From contig CAVPUM010000007.1 of NCBI GenBank assembly GCA_963708855.1, positions 235,577-299,576 of the forward strand: a DNA stretch of 64,000 nucleotides. Reading direction: 5' to 3'. Source of the DNA: CAIWHR01 sp963708855 (GTDB taxonomy: Bacteria > Pseudomonadota > Gammaproteobacteria > Burkholderiales > Casimicrobiaceae). The notes beneath the pieces are model-generated. The model had not been told where the DNA came from. It saw only the letters and a list, made by a program, of their open reading frames with translations, and searched no databases. Shown piece by piece: positions 42,872-52,566 of this stretch. Within the stretch, counting starts at the first letter, position 1. Each line of letters starts with the position of its first letter. A program made the position numbers and the translations under genes.

Positions 42872-43843
42872 TCAGTCCATAAGAACGATGCCGCGCTTGG
42901 CTATGACGTCGCCCAACCGCTGCCGCTCCTTCGCCATGAACGCAGCGAACTCGACGGGCGAATCGCCGATCGGCGTCGCGCCGGTCGCCAGCACCTTCTC
43001 CTTCACGTCGAGCTGGTTCATCACCTTCACGATCTCGGCGCTCAGCTTGTTCACGATCTCCGGCGGCGTGCCCGCCGGCACCACGATGCCCCACGTCTGC
43101 GTGATCTCGTAGCCGGGAACCGTCTCGGCAATCGTCGGCAGGTCGGGCAGGCCTGGATTGCGATCGGTGCCGGTGGTCGCCAGCGCGCGCACACGGCCGC
43201 CGTTCATGTGGGCGCCTGCGGCGATGGGGGACGTAATGATGTACTGCACGTTGCCGGCGATGACGTCCGTCAGCGCCGGCGCCGCACCTTTGTACGGTAC
43301 GTGCACGACCTTGATGTCGGCCAGCAGGTTCAGCATCTCGCCGGCCAAATGCGCCGGCGTGCCCACGCCGGCCGACGCGTAGTTGAGCGCGCCGGGCTTC
43401 TCCTTCGCGAGCTTGACCAGCTGGGCGATGTTTTTCGCCGAAAGTTCATTGTTCACGACGAGGACGTTCGACGCGGTCGCGATGCGTGTGATCGGCACAA
43501 AATCCCTGACCGGATCGTATGGCAGGTTCTTGCGCAGGTTGGGCAGGATCGCGTAGATGGCCGTCGTCGTCAGCAGCACCGTGTAGCCGTCTGGCGCTGA
43601 CTTCGCTACGAGCTCGGCACCCACCGCGCCGCCCGCGCCTGGGCGGTTGTCGACGACGACCGGCTGGCCAACGTTGATCGAAAGCTTCTCCGTGACGAGG
43701 CGTCCGAGCTGGTCGGGCGCGCCACCGGCGGAATCGGCGACGATCAGCTTGATCGGACGGTTCGGATACGTCTGCGCGCTCGCGCCCATCGCGCAAAGCG
43801 CGGACACCACGAGCAACAGGACCGTGCGGTTCAGGCGCTTCAT
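42872..43843 (-). CDS. Bug family solute-binding protein (tripartite tricarboxylate transporter)
   Basis: A 323-residue exported protein of the Bug family: signal peptide MKRLNRTVLLLVVSALCAMG ending in ASA, then QTYPNRPIKLIVADSAGGAP, PVVVDNRPGAGGAVGAELVA, GYTVLLTTTAIYAI, VVHVPYKGAAPALTDVIAGN and RVRALATTG. All are diagnostic for these periplasmic binders of carboxylates or amides. Very many Bug genes are orphan, as here: no TctAB membrane genes are nearby. It is divergent from the sulfatase with 97 bases between, so binding of a sulfated or carboxylated substrate to be hydrolysed is possible but unproven. Confidence 0.93.
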   Translation of the reverse strand: MKRLNRTVLLLVVSALCAMGASAQTYPNRPIKLIVADSAGGAPDQLGRLVTEKLSINVGQPVVVDNRPGAGGAVGAELVAKSAPDGYTVLLTTTAIYAILPNLRKNLPYDPVRDFVPITRIATASNVLVVNNELSAKNIAQLVKLAKEKPGALNYASAGVGTPAHLAGEMLNLLADIKVVHVPYKGAAPALTDVIAGNVQYIITSPIAAGAHMNGGRVRALATTGTDRNPGLPDLPTIAETVPGYEITQTWGIVVPAGTPPEIVNKLSAEIVKVMNQLDVKEKVLATGATPIGDSPVEFAAFMAKERQRLGDVIAKRGIVLMD

Positions 43844-43940
43844 GGTTCCTCCTTGGACGCACTCGCGGCGTCGCAGCCGCCAACGTTACCCCCGCGCGCC
43901 GGCGATGTCTAGCGCGGGCCGTTGTGCGATACTTTCCCGC

Positions 43941-45398
43941 ATGCGCGCCACCAACATGCTCGTGCTCATGTCCGACGAGCACAATCCGAAATTTCTCGGG
44001 GCCGCCGGCCATACGTTCATCGCCACGCCCAACCTCGATACGCTTGCCGCGCGCGGCACGCGCTTCACGGCAGCGTACACGACCTCCCCGATCTGCGTAC
44101 CGGCGCGGGCGGCATTCGCCGTCGGCCGCTACGTGCACGACATCGGCTACTGGGACAACGCCGACGGCTACGATGGCGCGATCCCGAGCTGGCACCACGC
44201 ACTGCGCGACGCCGGGCATCGCGTCGTCTCGATCGGCAAGCTGCATTTCCGCGGCCGCCCGGGCGACGACCACGGCTTCTCTGAAGAGATCGTGCCGATG
44301 CACATCGTCGACGGCATCGGCGACGTGAAGGGCCTGGTCCGCGAGAACATCCCGAAGCGAAAGGGCGGCGACAAGATGGCCAAGCGCGCCGGCCCCGGTG
44401 AGTCGGCTTACACCGTGTACGATCGCGACATCGCAGCGCGCGCGCAGATCTGGCTGCACGAGGAGGCGCCGAAGTGGCGTGACCGCCCGTGGGTGTTGTT
44501 CGTGTCGTTCGCGTGCCCGCATTTTCCGCTCACCGCGCCGCCTCAGTGGTTCTACCGCTACTGGCAGCAGGACCTGCCGATGCCCAAGCAGTACGCGAAA
44601 AGCGCGCGCCCGCATCATCCGTTTCTCGACACCTACGCGCACACGGTCGACTACGATCCACACTTCGCGTCCGAGGCCGATGTCAAGCGGGCGATTGCCG
44701 GGTATGCCGGCCTCGTGTCGGCGATGGACGAGAACGTGGGCTACGTGCTGCGCGCGCTGCGCGACGCGGACCTGGTGCAGAACACGCGCGTGATCTACAC
44801 GAGCGACCACGGCGACAACGTCGGTGCGCGCGGCTTGTGGGGAAAGTCCACGCTGTACGAGGAAAGCGCCGGCGTGCCGCTGATCGTGGCCGGCCCCGAC
44901 GTTCCGGCTGGCCGCGTCGTCGCCGCGCCGGCGTCGCACATCGACTGCGCGCCGACAATCCTCGAAGCGGTCGGCCTGCCGCCGCGCGTCGGCGGCCGCG
45001 CGCTGCCCGGCGCGTCGATGTTCGCGCTGGCGACCGGCGAGATCTCGCTGCGGCCGGTCATTGCCGAGTACCACGCGATCGGCTCCCTCGCGGGAGCCTT
45101 CATGCTGCGCTTCGGCAACTGGAAGTACTGCCACTACGTCGGTGCACCGTCGCAGCTCTTCGATCTCGATGCTGATCCCGAAGAGCTGATCGACGTTGCC
45201 AGCGACCCACGGTTCGCCGCCACGCTCACCGAAGGCGAACGGCTGCTGCGCGCGGCGCTCGATCCGGAAGCGACCGACGCGCGCGCAAAGCGGCGACAGG
45301 CCGAGCTGCTCGCGCAATTCGGTGGCCGCGAGAAGGCACTCGCCCGCGGCGACCTGGGCTTCACGCCGGCGCCCGGCACCACCGCCGAGATCGACTAG
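43941..45398 (+). CDS. Sulfatase
   Basis: A 485-residue sulfatase of the alkaline-phosphatase superfamily. The formylglycine motif CVPARAAF (residues about 53-60) is present: Cys is converted to formylglycine, as required for activity. Metal-binding positions are seen in MLVLMSDEHNPKF (Asp), TSDHGDNVGARGLWGKSTLY (Asp, His) and the C-terminal LFDLDADPEELIDVASDP. There is no signal peptide, so it is cytoplasmic; the maturation enzyme must be elsewhere. Its MSDEHNPKFLG and PHHPF features recall choline-sulfatase-type and arylsulfatase-type enzymes; the substrate is unknown. ATG 43941 is chosen; the ORF extension upstream lacks coding character. Confidence 0.88.
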   Translation: MRATNMLVLMSDEHNPKFLGAAGHTFIATPNLDTLAARGTRFTAAYTTSPICVPARAAFAVGRYVHDIGYWDNADGYDGAIPSWHHALRDAGHRVVSIGKLHFRGRPGDDHGFSEEIVPMHIVDGIGDVKGLVRENIPKRKGGDKMAKRAGPGESAYTVYDRDIAARAQIWLHEEAPKWRDRPWVLFVSFACPHFPLTAPPQWFYRYWQQDLPMPKQYAKSARPHHPFLDTYAHTVDYDPHFASEADVKRAIAGYAGLVSAMDENVGYVLRALRDADLVQNTRVIYTSDHGDNVGARGLWGKSTLYEESAGVPLIVAGPDVPAGRVVAAPASHIDCAPTILEAVGLPPRVGGRALPGASMFALATGEISLRPVIAEYHAIGSLAGAFMLRFGNWKYCHYVGAPSQLFDLDADPEELIDVASDPRFAATLTEGERLLRAALDPEATDARAKRRQAELLAQFGGREKALARGDLGFTPAPGTTAEID

Positions 45399-45416
45399 GG
45401 ACCCATTCGTCTCGAA

Positions 45417-48345
45417 ATGGCTAAGCGCACCGACCACGCCCGATCCTCGGCCGGTTCGAATCCGGTACGAGTGCGCTTCGACCGATTCGAGCTCGACGAG
45501 GCGAACGCACGCTTGTTGCGCGACGGCACAGCTGTCGCGCTCGCTCCGACGCCATTCGCCGTCCTGTGCGCGCTCGTGCGGCAACCCGGGTCCCTGCTCA
45601 CCACGAACGCCTTGCTTGATGACGTTTGGGGCCACCAGTTCGTCACCGACTCGGTGTTGAGAACCGCCATCAGCGAGCTCCGGACGGCGCTCGACGACGA
45701 CGCCCGCAGACCGCGTTTCATCGAAACGGTGTCGCGGCGCGGGTATCGCTTCATTGCCGTCCCCAGTGCGGTCCCCGCTGCGCCAGGCGCCCCGCCAAAC
45801 GTTTCGGGACTCGCGGCCGTGCACGCGCCCTACTTCATCGGTCGCGCCGAACCGCTGTCACGGTTGCGCCGCGCGTGGGACATTGCGTGCAGCGGCAAGC
45901 GCGCGATTGTCTGGGTCGCCGGCGAGCCGGGTGTCGGCAAGACGACGCTCATCGAACACTTCGTCGCCAACCTTGGAGATGTCGCTGTCGCCCACGGCCA
46001 GTGCGTCGAGCACTACGGTGCAGGGGAACCGTATCTTCCCGTGTTGGAAGCCCTCTCGGAGCTGTGCCGAAACGACAGCACCCTCGTGCCGTTGCTGCGC
46101 GCCGTCGCACCGACCTGGCTCCTGCAGCTGCCGTGGCTCAGCACCATGGACGAGCGGGAAGCGCTGCGACGAGAGCTCGCAGGGGTCAGCCCGGATCGCA
46201 TGCTGCGCGAGATGGGCGAGGTTCTCGATCGCTCGGGCGAGCGCCGGCCGCTGTTGCTGGTGACCGAAGACCTGCATTGGAGCGACCGCGCGACGATCCA
46301 GCTCATCGACTACGTCGCGCGGCGCCGTGGCAGCGCGCGGCTCATGTGGCTTGCAAGCTTTCGTCTCGCCGAGGTCGTGGCGCTCGACCATCCGCTCAAC
46401 CCGTTGCGGCACGAGCTGCGCCTGCATGACTTGTGCGAGGAGATCGTGCTCGATCCATTCTCCGAAAGCGAAGTCGGCGACTACGTGGCGGAACGATCGC
46501 CAGCGATCGCCACCGATGAAGCGTTCGTGCGCGCGTTGCACGAGCGCACCGACGGCCTACCGCTGTTCGTCGCGTCGGTGATGACGGACGTGATCGCGCG
46601 CGCCGCGCGAGCCGGTGACGAAGCTGCAGCCGCGTCGCGAGCTCGCGAAAATCGCGGTTCCGGAGAATCTCGCGGCCATCATCGATCATTACATCGCGAA
46701 GCTCACAAGCGATCAGCGCCTGGTGCTCTCGGCCGCCGCAGTTTGCGGCATCGAGTTCCGCATCAGTACGATCTCGGGAGCACTCGAGCGCGATGCCGCA
46801 TGGGTCGCTCAGACGTGCGACGAGTTCGTGCGCGAGCAGTTGTGGCTCGCTGCCAGGCAGGCCGAGGTCAGTAGCAATGCGGCAGAGTTGCCGTATTCGT
46901 TCAGGCACGCGCTCTTCCGCCAGGTGCTGTACGAGCGCACGAGCCCATCGGTGCGGTCGCAGCTCCACCGCAAAGTCGGCACGACGCTCGAACGCGAACG
47001 TGCGGCAGGCGCGCAGGTCGCCGCGGCGGAACTCGCGATGCACTTCGAGCTTGGCCGCGAGCCGATGGCCGCGTTGCGCTACTACGTTGAGGCTGCCGAA
47101 GGGGCGCTCGCGCGCCTGAGCCCGGCCGAGTGCATGGGCCTCACCGAGCGCGCGTTGACCCTGCTTGAGCAGGCGCCGGAGGGCACCGAACGCGACGCGC
47201 TGGAGATCGCGCTCGCGACGCTTCGTGGAGTATCGGCCACCCACGTGCATGGCATCAGTCATCCCGAAGCGAAAAGCGCGTTCCAGCGTGCGTACGCGCT
47301 TCTCGCCGACATCCCCGATCATCCGATGCGCGGACGGCTGCTGCACGGGTTCGGGTTCGTTCTCAGTCTGCGGGCGGACTATGCCGAGGCGCTGGCGGTG
47401 GCGGAACGAGCCGAGGCGCTCTCGTCTGCACCGAACGATCCGGTGCTTGTGCTCGTCACGTGCATGGTGCACGGATACGTGGCTCAGCTTCAGGGCCGAC
47501 CGCGCGCGGCTGGCACATGGATCGAGCGCGGGCTCGCGGCGGCGGAGCTTCTCGACCTGGCGCCGGCCGAAATCTTCGTCGCCGATCCGCAGGTCACGCT
47601 GCTGGGGCTGCTCGGCATGCACCTTCTTAATTCCGGGTTCGTCGAACAGGGGCGCGCGCGGTTGGAGCAAGCGCACGCACGCGCTCGCCTGCTGGGATGG
47701 CCAAACACGCGGCTGGCGGCCTTCTGGTACGAGGCGCTGTTCGCGGTCCGACTCGGCGACGCGGAGCGTGTCGCGGCTCTGGCCGACGAAATGCGCGCGC
47801 TCGTCGACGAATCCGAGGTCGCGCAAGGTCGAATTGCGTGCCGGTGGTTTCGCGGCTGGGCGGACGCCCGGATGGGCCAACCGCGCGACGGCTATCGCCG
47901 CATCCGAGAGGCGTACGAAGACAATACCCGGCTCGGGATGCTGGCGGGGGGAAGTGAGGTCCTGGGGTATGCCACGGAGGCCCTGGTGCTTGACGGCGAC
48001 TGGGATGGCGCGCAACGCGAACTCGAGGACGCGCTGCAAGTGGCTGACACGCTCGGGGAGCGCGTGTATCTGCCGCAGTTGTTAGCGATGCAGGCTGCCA
48101 TCGCACGCGCGCGCGGCGACCGCGCAGCCGCCGACGCCGCGATTCGACGCGCGATCGCGGAGGCCCGTGCGCAGGAGGCACCGTGGCTGGAGTTGATGGC
48201 GCTGATTGAACTGTGCGACCGCCACGGTGCAACGGCGAAAGACCGACGCGCGCTTGCCGCGCTCGTCGACCAGCTTCCCGAAGCGCGCGACACATCCGCT
48301 GTCGCCAAGGCGCGAGCACTGCTCGACAAGGCGAAGTCCGCGTAG
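45417..48345 (+). CDS. Winged-helix / ATPase / TPR transcriptional regulator (one frameshift)
   Basis: About 975 residues when the frame change near 46615 (one extra base in the GAxVTKLQPRREL region) is repaired. Residues about 16-115 are an OmpR-type winged helix (VRFDRFELDEANARLLRDGT, LLDDVWGHQFVTDSVLRTAI, FIETVSRRGYRFI). A signalling ATPase follows with Walker A GEPGVGKTT (residues about 169-177), Walker-B-like LLLVTEDLHW and an AAA/STAND-like helical part. The last 500 residues are TPR repeats (EAKSAFQRAYALLADIPDHP and others). This is the architecture of the large ATPase regulators that activate adjacent genes when a ligand binds the repeats. It begins 18 bases after the sulfatase stop, so it may be co-transcribed with it or regulate it. 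It could be taken for two ORFs. Confidence 0.8.
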
Positions 48346-48526
48346 ACCACGCCTGCTCCTGCGGCGGGCGCCGCGGGCGTGTCAGTGTGCGATGGGGATT
48401 GCGGCAAGCCGCGCCATCTGCGCAGGTCGGGCTACCCGAATCCGGATGAAATGGCGACGTTACGCTAACAACTCGGCGTAGGAGGGACGTTAAGCTCGCC
48501 TCGACAACTCGCAACCGGCAGCCGAA

Positions 48527-48805
48527 ATGCCCTTCAACACTGACTCCAAGTACCCAACCCGCCGCGCATACGTGGTGAAGGTTCGAGGCGACGCAAAGCC
48601 CGATGCGCTCGCCGGTCGTCTCGAGAACCTCGTTACCGGTCGGCAATGTGAATTCGCGACCGGCCGCGAGCTGCTCGAGTCGATTGCCAGCGACCTCGAC
48701 GGCGACCCCCCACGAGCGGCCACTCGATGCGGAATGCAATTGATCGATGCAGTTCATCGTTTGCCAATTGTGACGATTCACGCGATGGAGCAACTCCATG
48801 ACTGA
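48527..48805 (+). CDS. Small hypothetical protein
   Basis: A 92-residue protein (MPFNTDSKYPTRRAYVVKVR then an alpha/beta body ending in VTIHAMEQLHD). The YVVKVRGDAKPDALAGRLEN LV-type pattern and GRELLESIASDL helix suggest a small regulatory or effector domain; I do not recognise it. It overlaps the next gene by eight bases, so the pair is presumably one transcript. A TAAGCT hexamer at 48491-48496 and a palindrome GTTA-CGC-TAAC about 30 bp before it (48459-48469) resemble, in layout only, the repeated promoters. Confidence 0.55.
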   Translation: MPFNTDSKYPTRRAYVVKVRGDAKPDALAGRLENLVTGRQCEFATGRELLESIASDLDGDPPRAATRCGMQLIDAVHRLPIVTIHAMEQLHD

Positions 48806-49133
48806 GCACCATGACCCCCTTCTCATCGCCTGGTGGAAGGAGGGTATCGAGGAGCTCGATCGCGAGATTGGCAGGTTGTGCGTGCTTTGTCAGGTAAGAA
48901 TTCTCGATCCCGGCGTCATCGAGCGTGTGCTCAAGAAAGACGCATCTGTGTGCGGAACGTCGAACCCCCTCGCTTTCGCAATGCTGCACGACATGCTGAT
49001 GTTCTATTTTGCGAATCGCAAAAAGGCTGTCGAGGCTGTAGGGCACGTGGAGACGGAGCAGATCGAGGCGCATGTCGTCGAGGAGCTGAGGAGTCGCTTC
49101 GCCGATTTGCTGGGGAAGTGGCCACCTGCGTGA
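48798..49133 (+). CDS. Hypothetical helical protein
   Basis: A 111-residue mostly helical protein: LLIAWWKEGIEELDREIGRL, CVLCQVRILDPGVIERVLKK, then FAMLHDMLMFYFANRKKAVE and HVVEELRSRFADLLGKWPP. Not recognised. It overlaps the preceding gene by eight bases and is followed 12 bases later by another small gene on the same strand; the three probably form one operon. Cytoplasmic, no signal peptide. Confidence 0.55.
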   Translation: MTEHHDPLLIAWWKEGIEELDREIGRLCVLCQVRILDPGVIERVLKKDASVCGTSNPLAFAMLHDMLMFYFANRKKAVEAVGHVETEQIEAHVVEELRSRFADLLGKWPPA

Positions 49134-49145
49134 GTGAGCGCCCTC

Positions 49146-49593
49146 ATGGATAATGCAATTGTAAGCGCAATGGCAGCCGTGCTGGGGTCGCTCGTCGGCG
49201 GATCGGCGACGGTAGCCACCGCCTGGATCACCCAGAGGACGCTCACCCGGCGTGAACTCAATGTCAGGGACATGCGCCAAGCGAGAAAAGCTGTACGCCG
49301 ACTTCATTGGCGAATGCGCGAAGCTTCTTATCGACGCATTCACGCACACCCTCGAAGATCCCGAGAAATTGCTGCCTCTCTACGCGCTGACCAATCGCGT
49401 CCGCCTTACCGCCTCGCAACCGGTTGTCACGGAGGCGGAACGTTTGTTGGCACGCATCACGGACCAGTATTTTTCGCGCAACCTCACCGTGGGGGAGATG
49501 CGGAAACTCGCCGGCTCGACCGATTCCGATCCGTTGAGGCCGTTTGGCGAGGCCTGCCGCATCGAACTCAAGTCGATACGCGCTCGGGCGTAA
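49146..49593 (+). CDS. Membrane-anchored hypothetical protein (frameshifted)
   Basis: About 149 residues once the frame change near 49276 (one extra C before AKREKLYADF) is repaired. The N terminus MDNAIVSAMAAVLGSLVGGS and ATVATAWITQRTLTRRELNV forms a membrane anchor with a short cytoplasmic helix. The remainder REKLYADFIGECAKLLIDAF and NRVRLTASQPVVTEAERLLA is a helical domain ending in RPFGEACRIELKSIRARA. Proteins with a single N-terminal helix followed by this TxRELVxxEIxKREKLYxDFIxEAAKL pattern are common in bacteria; function unknown. The start is GTG 49134 or ATG 49146. Confidence 0.55.
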
Positions 49594-49690
49594 TCGCGAG
49601 GAGCTCCCGTTGACGACGCCGACGACATCCCGACAGAACGTCGACGCTTTGCTGACGACTCGCGGCAACCGTTACCTTACGCTCACTCCC

Positions 49691-49930
49691 ATGTCCAACC
49701 CAGCCAACGTCAGCATTCTTTCCCGCGATTTGCGTGTATGCGCCGCGTCGCTCGCGTTCGCGCTCGGTTTGGCGGGGTGTGCCACACCCGTACTGCAGCC
49801 CTCGCTCGATCTGCCCGACCGGTTCGCGGCAGCAGCGCCCGCCGCAGACGAGCCCGCGGTGGCGTGGTGGGAAGGCTTCAGGGATCCGGTCCTTGCCGAC
49901 CTCATCCGCCGCGCAGCGCAGCGAACGTTC
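49691..49930 (+). pseudogene. Truncated 5' duplicate of the NodT-like gene
   Basis: ATG 49691 opens a frame that reads MSNPANVSILSRDLRVCAAS followed by the lipobox LGLAGC and VAWWEGFRDPVLADLIRRAA. This matches residues 1-75 of the complete gene 256 bases downstream (MSNPATASIPFRHLRVLAAS, lipobox LALAGC, VAWWESYGDPVLSDLVRRAA). Homology ends near 49925, where the next copy's upstream sequence (CCCTTACGCT) begins. So about 250 bp of the gene start and its leader are tandemly duplicated and diverged, or a second NodT gene has been lost by recombination between adjacent paralogues. Confidence 0.75.
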
Positions 49931-49946
49931 CCTTACGCTAACTTCC

Positions 49947-51416
49947 ATGTCGAACCCAGCCACCGCCAGCATCCCATTCCGCCATTTGCGTGTACTCGCC
50001 GCGTCGCTCGCGCTCGCGCTGGCCGGATGCGCCACACCCGTGCTGCAACCGTCGCTCGACGTGCCCGACCGGTTCGCGGCCGCCCCGGCAAGCGACAGCG
50101 AGCCCGAGGTCGCCTGGTGGGAAAGCTACGGCGACCCGGTGCTGTCCGACCTCGTCCGCCGCGCAGCGCGCGAGAACCGCGACGTCAAGATCGCGGCCGA
50201 GCGGCTGCGCGCCGCGCGCGCCGGCGAGACGATCAGCCGCTCGTGGTTGTTCCCGAGCGTCGGCGTTCACGGCGCCGGCTTCGATCACCGAACCGGCTAC
50301 GGCTCCGACGTCAAGCGAGTCGTTCCGGAGGCGGCGGACACGAAGGGCTGGCAGGGCGGCGTCGACGTCTCGTGGGAAATCGACATCTCCGGTCGCCTGC
50401 GTGCAGGCGCCGCGGCGGCCGCCGCCGACACGCTGGCGGCGGAAGACACTGCGAGGGGCGTTCGTCTGTTGGTGGTGACCGACGTTGCAAGCAACTACTT
50501 CACGCTCGTCGGCGCGCTGCGCCAGCTCGAAACGGTGCGTGCGATATCCGCCGCGCACGACGAAACGCTGCGCCTCGTAACGGCGCGCCAACGGGTAGGC
50601 CTCGCGACGCCGTTCGACGTCGAGCGCGCGCAGACCGAAGCTTCGAGAGCGCGCGCGGCGATACCGCCGCTCGAGACGCTGGCCGCCGTCTCGCGTCATC
50701 GCATCGCCGTGCTCATCGGAGACCAGGCGTTCAATGCAGCGAGCATCACGCCGTCGACCGTCGAGCCAACCGTTCCGCCGGCACGTCCGGGCCAACCCGC
50801 CGCGCTGTTGCAGCGCAGGCCGGACCTGCTCGCTGCGAACGCGCAGCTCGACGCCGCCAACGCGCGCCGGCAACAGGCCGCCGCGGAATGGTTCCCGCGG
50901 CTCTTTCTCGGTGCCGTGTTCGGGCGCGAGGGCCTCGACGTGAACGGCCTCGCCCTTGGCGCGGCGCGCTTCAGCAACGTCGCCGCGCTGCTGGCGATGC
51001 CCATCTTCAACGCGGGACGGACGCAGGCCATCAACGACATCGCCGAGAGCGCCCAAAGGGAAGCGGTCCTCCGCTACGAAGACGCGATCGTGCGGGCACT
51101 CGAGGACGTCGAGAACGCGCTCGTCGCGCTCGACGACCAGCGGCACCGGGCGCAACTGATGCAGAGCGCGGCGGTCTCGGCCGACGCGGCGCTTGGCCAC
51201 GCGCAATCGCTCTACGACCGCGGGCAGACCGATTTCTTGCCGTTGCTCGACGCTCAGCGCGTCCGGCTGGTCGTGCGGGTCTCCGCAAACGAGGCGCACA
51301 CGCAACTGCTGCTCGACAGCGTGCAACTGTACAAGGCGCTCGGCGGTGGCTGGCAGGCGTTCGAGCCCGTCGCCGAGCCCGCTGCGTCCGCCAACCCGAA
51401 TTCGCCGACATCATGA
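49947..51416 (+). CDS. NodT-family outer-membrane efflux lipoprotein
   Basis: A 489-residue TolC/NodT-type outer-membrane channel of a tripartite efflux pump. The lipobox is LALAGC (Cys at about residue 27) and the mature part begins ATPVLQPSLDVPDRF. Two OEP repeats follow: VRRAARENRDVKIAAERLRA to LLVVTDVASNYFTLVGALRQ, then QRRPDLLAANAQLDAANARR, ARFSNVAALLAMPIFNAGRT and QAINDIAESAQREAVLRYED. It forms the trimer-building barrel and helical tunnel. The stop overlaps the start of the adaptor gene (ATGA), placing it first in the efflux operon. A truncated copy of its first 75 codons lies upstream. Confidence 0.9.
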   Translation: MSNPATASIPFRHLRVLAASLALALAGCATPVLQPSLDVPDRFAAAPASDSEPEVAWWESYGDPVLSDLVRRAARENRDVKIAAERLRAARAGETISRSWLFPSVGVHGAGFDHRTGYGSDVKRVVPEAADTKGWQGGVDVSWEIDISGRLRAGAAAAAADTLAAEDTARGVRLLVVTDVASNYFTLVGALRQLETVRAISAAHDETLRLVTARQRVGLATPFDVERAQTEASRARAAIPPLETLAAVSRHRIAVLIGDQAFNAASITPSTVEPTVPPARPGQPAALLQRRPDLLAANAQLDAANARRQQAAAEWFPRLFLGAVFGREGLDVNGLALGAARFSNVAALLAMPIFNAGRTQAINDIAESAQREAVLRYEDAIVRALEDVENALVALDDQRHRAQLMQSAAVSADAALGHAQSLYDRGQTDFLPLLDAQRVRLVVRVSANEAHTQLLLDSVQLYKALGGGWQAFEPVAEPAASANPNSPTS

Positions 51417-52566
51417 AACTCCGTCGATTGCTACGAGGAACTGTCGTGAATCCGTCTCTCGCCCCCGCATTGGTCGTCGTCGCGGTGATCGCCGTCGCCG
51501 TCCTGTCCGCGTGCACAGCGAAGCCGCCCCCTGAAGCCCTTCGCGCCGTGCGCACCGCCGAGATCCGCTACGACAAGACGCAGGAAACGAACCGCTACGT
51601 CGGCACGGTGCAGTCGCGCCACGAAGTCAACGAGGCATTTCGCGTCGGCGGCAAGGTCGTGCAGCGCAAGGTCGACGTCGGCCAGAAAGTGCGCGAGGGC
51701 GACGTGCTGGCGGTGCTCGACGACACCGATTACCGGCTGGCCGAGGACGCGGCGCGGCAGCAGCTCGTCGCCGCCACGACGCAGGCGCGCCAGGCCGAGT
51801 CGGATCGGCACCGGCTCGACGCGTTGAAGAGCGACGGCTCGGTGAGCGTATCCGACGACGAGAAGGCGCAGACCGGTGCGCAGACGGCTTCGGCCTCGGC
51901 GGAGGCCGAGGCGAGGAAGCTCGAGCTGGCACGCAATCGGCTGAAGTACACGGTGCTGCGCGCGTCGCGGAGCGGTGTCGTCACCGCCGTGCGCTTCGAG
52001 GTCGGACAGGTCGTGGCCGAAGGGCAGCCGGTCGTCTCGATCGCCAACGAAGGCGAGCCCGAGATCGTGGCCGACGTGCCCGAGGATCACCTCGCGGTAT
52101 TCAAGACGTCGCGTTACAAGGCGTGGCTGGCAAGCGCGCCCGAGCAAACGTTCGAGGTCGCGCTGCGGGAACTGTCGCCGCAGGCGGCGGCGCAAACGCG
52201 AACCTTTCGCGCCCGCCTGAAGCCGGTCACGCCGCGGCCGCTGCCGCTGGGCGCGACCGCCACGCTCGTCGTCGAACGGCAGGTCGGCGAAGCGCCGGCA
52301 GCAGCAATCCCCGCCTCGGCGATCACGCAGAACAAAGGCCAGCCCGCGGTCTGGGTCGTTCGTCGTGCGGGTACCGAGCCGGTCGCAACCGTTGATCTGA
52401 TCAGACGTCGTCGGTGCACGGCTATCGCAACGACGAGGTGCTCGTGTCGGGACCGCCGGCCGGTGAGCTCGTCGTCACCGCCGGCGTGCAGAAGATGGCG
52501 CCGGGCCTGCGGGTCGCGCTTCCCGCGGCCGCGCGCAACGCCGCAACGAAGCAGGCCGCCCGATGA
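51413..52566 (+). CDS. RND efflux periplasmic adaptor (membrane-fusion) lipoprotein, one frameshift
   Basis: About 384 residues of a membrane-fusion protein. The lipobox VLSAC is followed by RAVRTAEIRYDKTQETNRYV, the lipoyl half FRVGGKVVQRKVDVGQKVRE and DVLAVLDDTDYRLAEDAARQ. The coiled-coil hairpin (RQQLVAATTQARQAESDRHR to ARKLELARNRL) and the second lipoyl half KYTVLRASRSGVVTAVRFEV follow, then the beta-barrel domain to PASAITQNKGQPAVWVVRR. The frame changes near 52400 (one missing C before QTSSVHGYRNDEVLVSGP); the true end is the TGA at 52564-52566. It overlaps both neighbours by four bases. Confidence 0.85.

Noticed and set aside
45450..45475. GGTTCGAATCC, like the T-arm of a tRNA
   Set aside because: It lies inside the coding region of the large regulator, no cloverleaf can be folded around it, and it is one frame of a well-supported protein.
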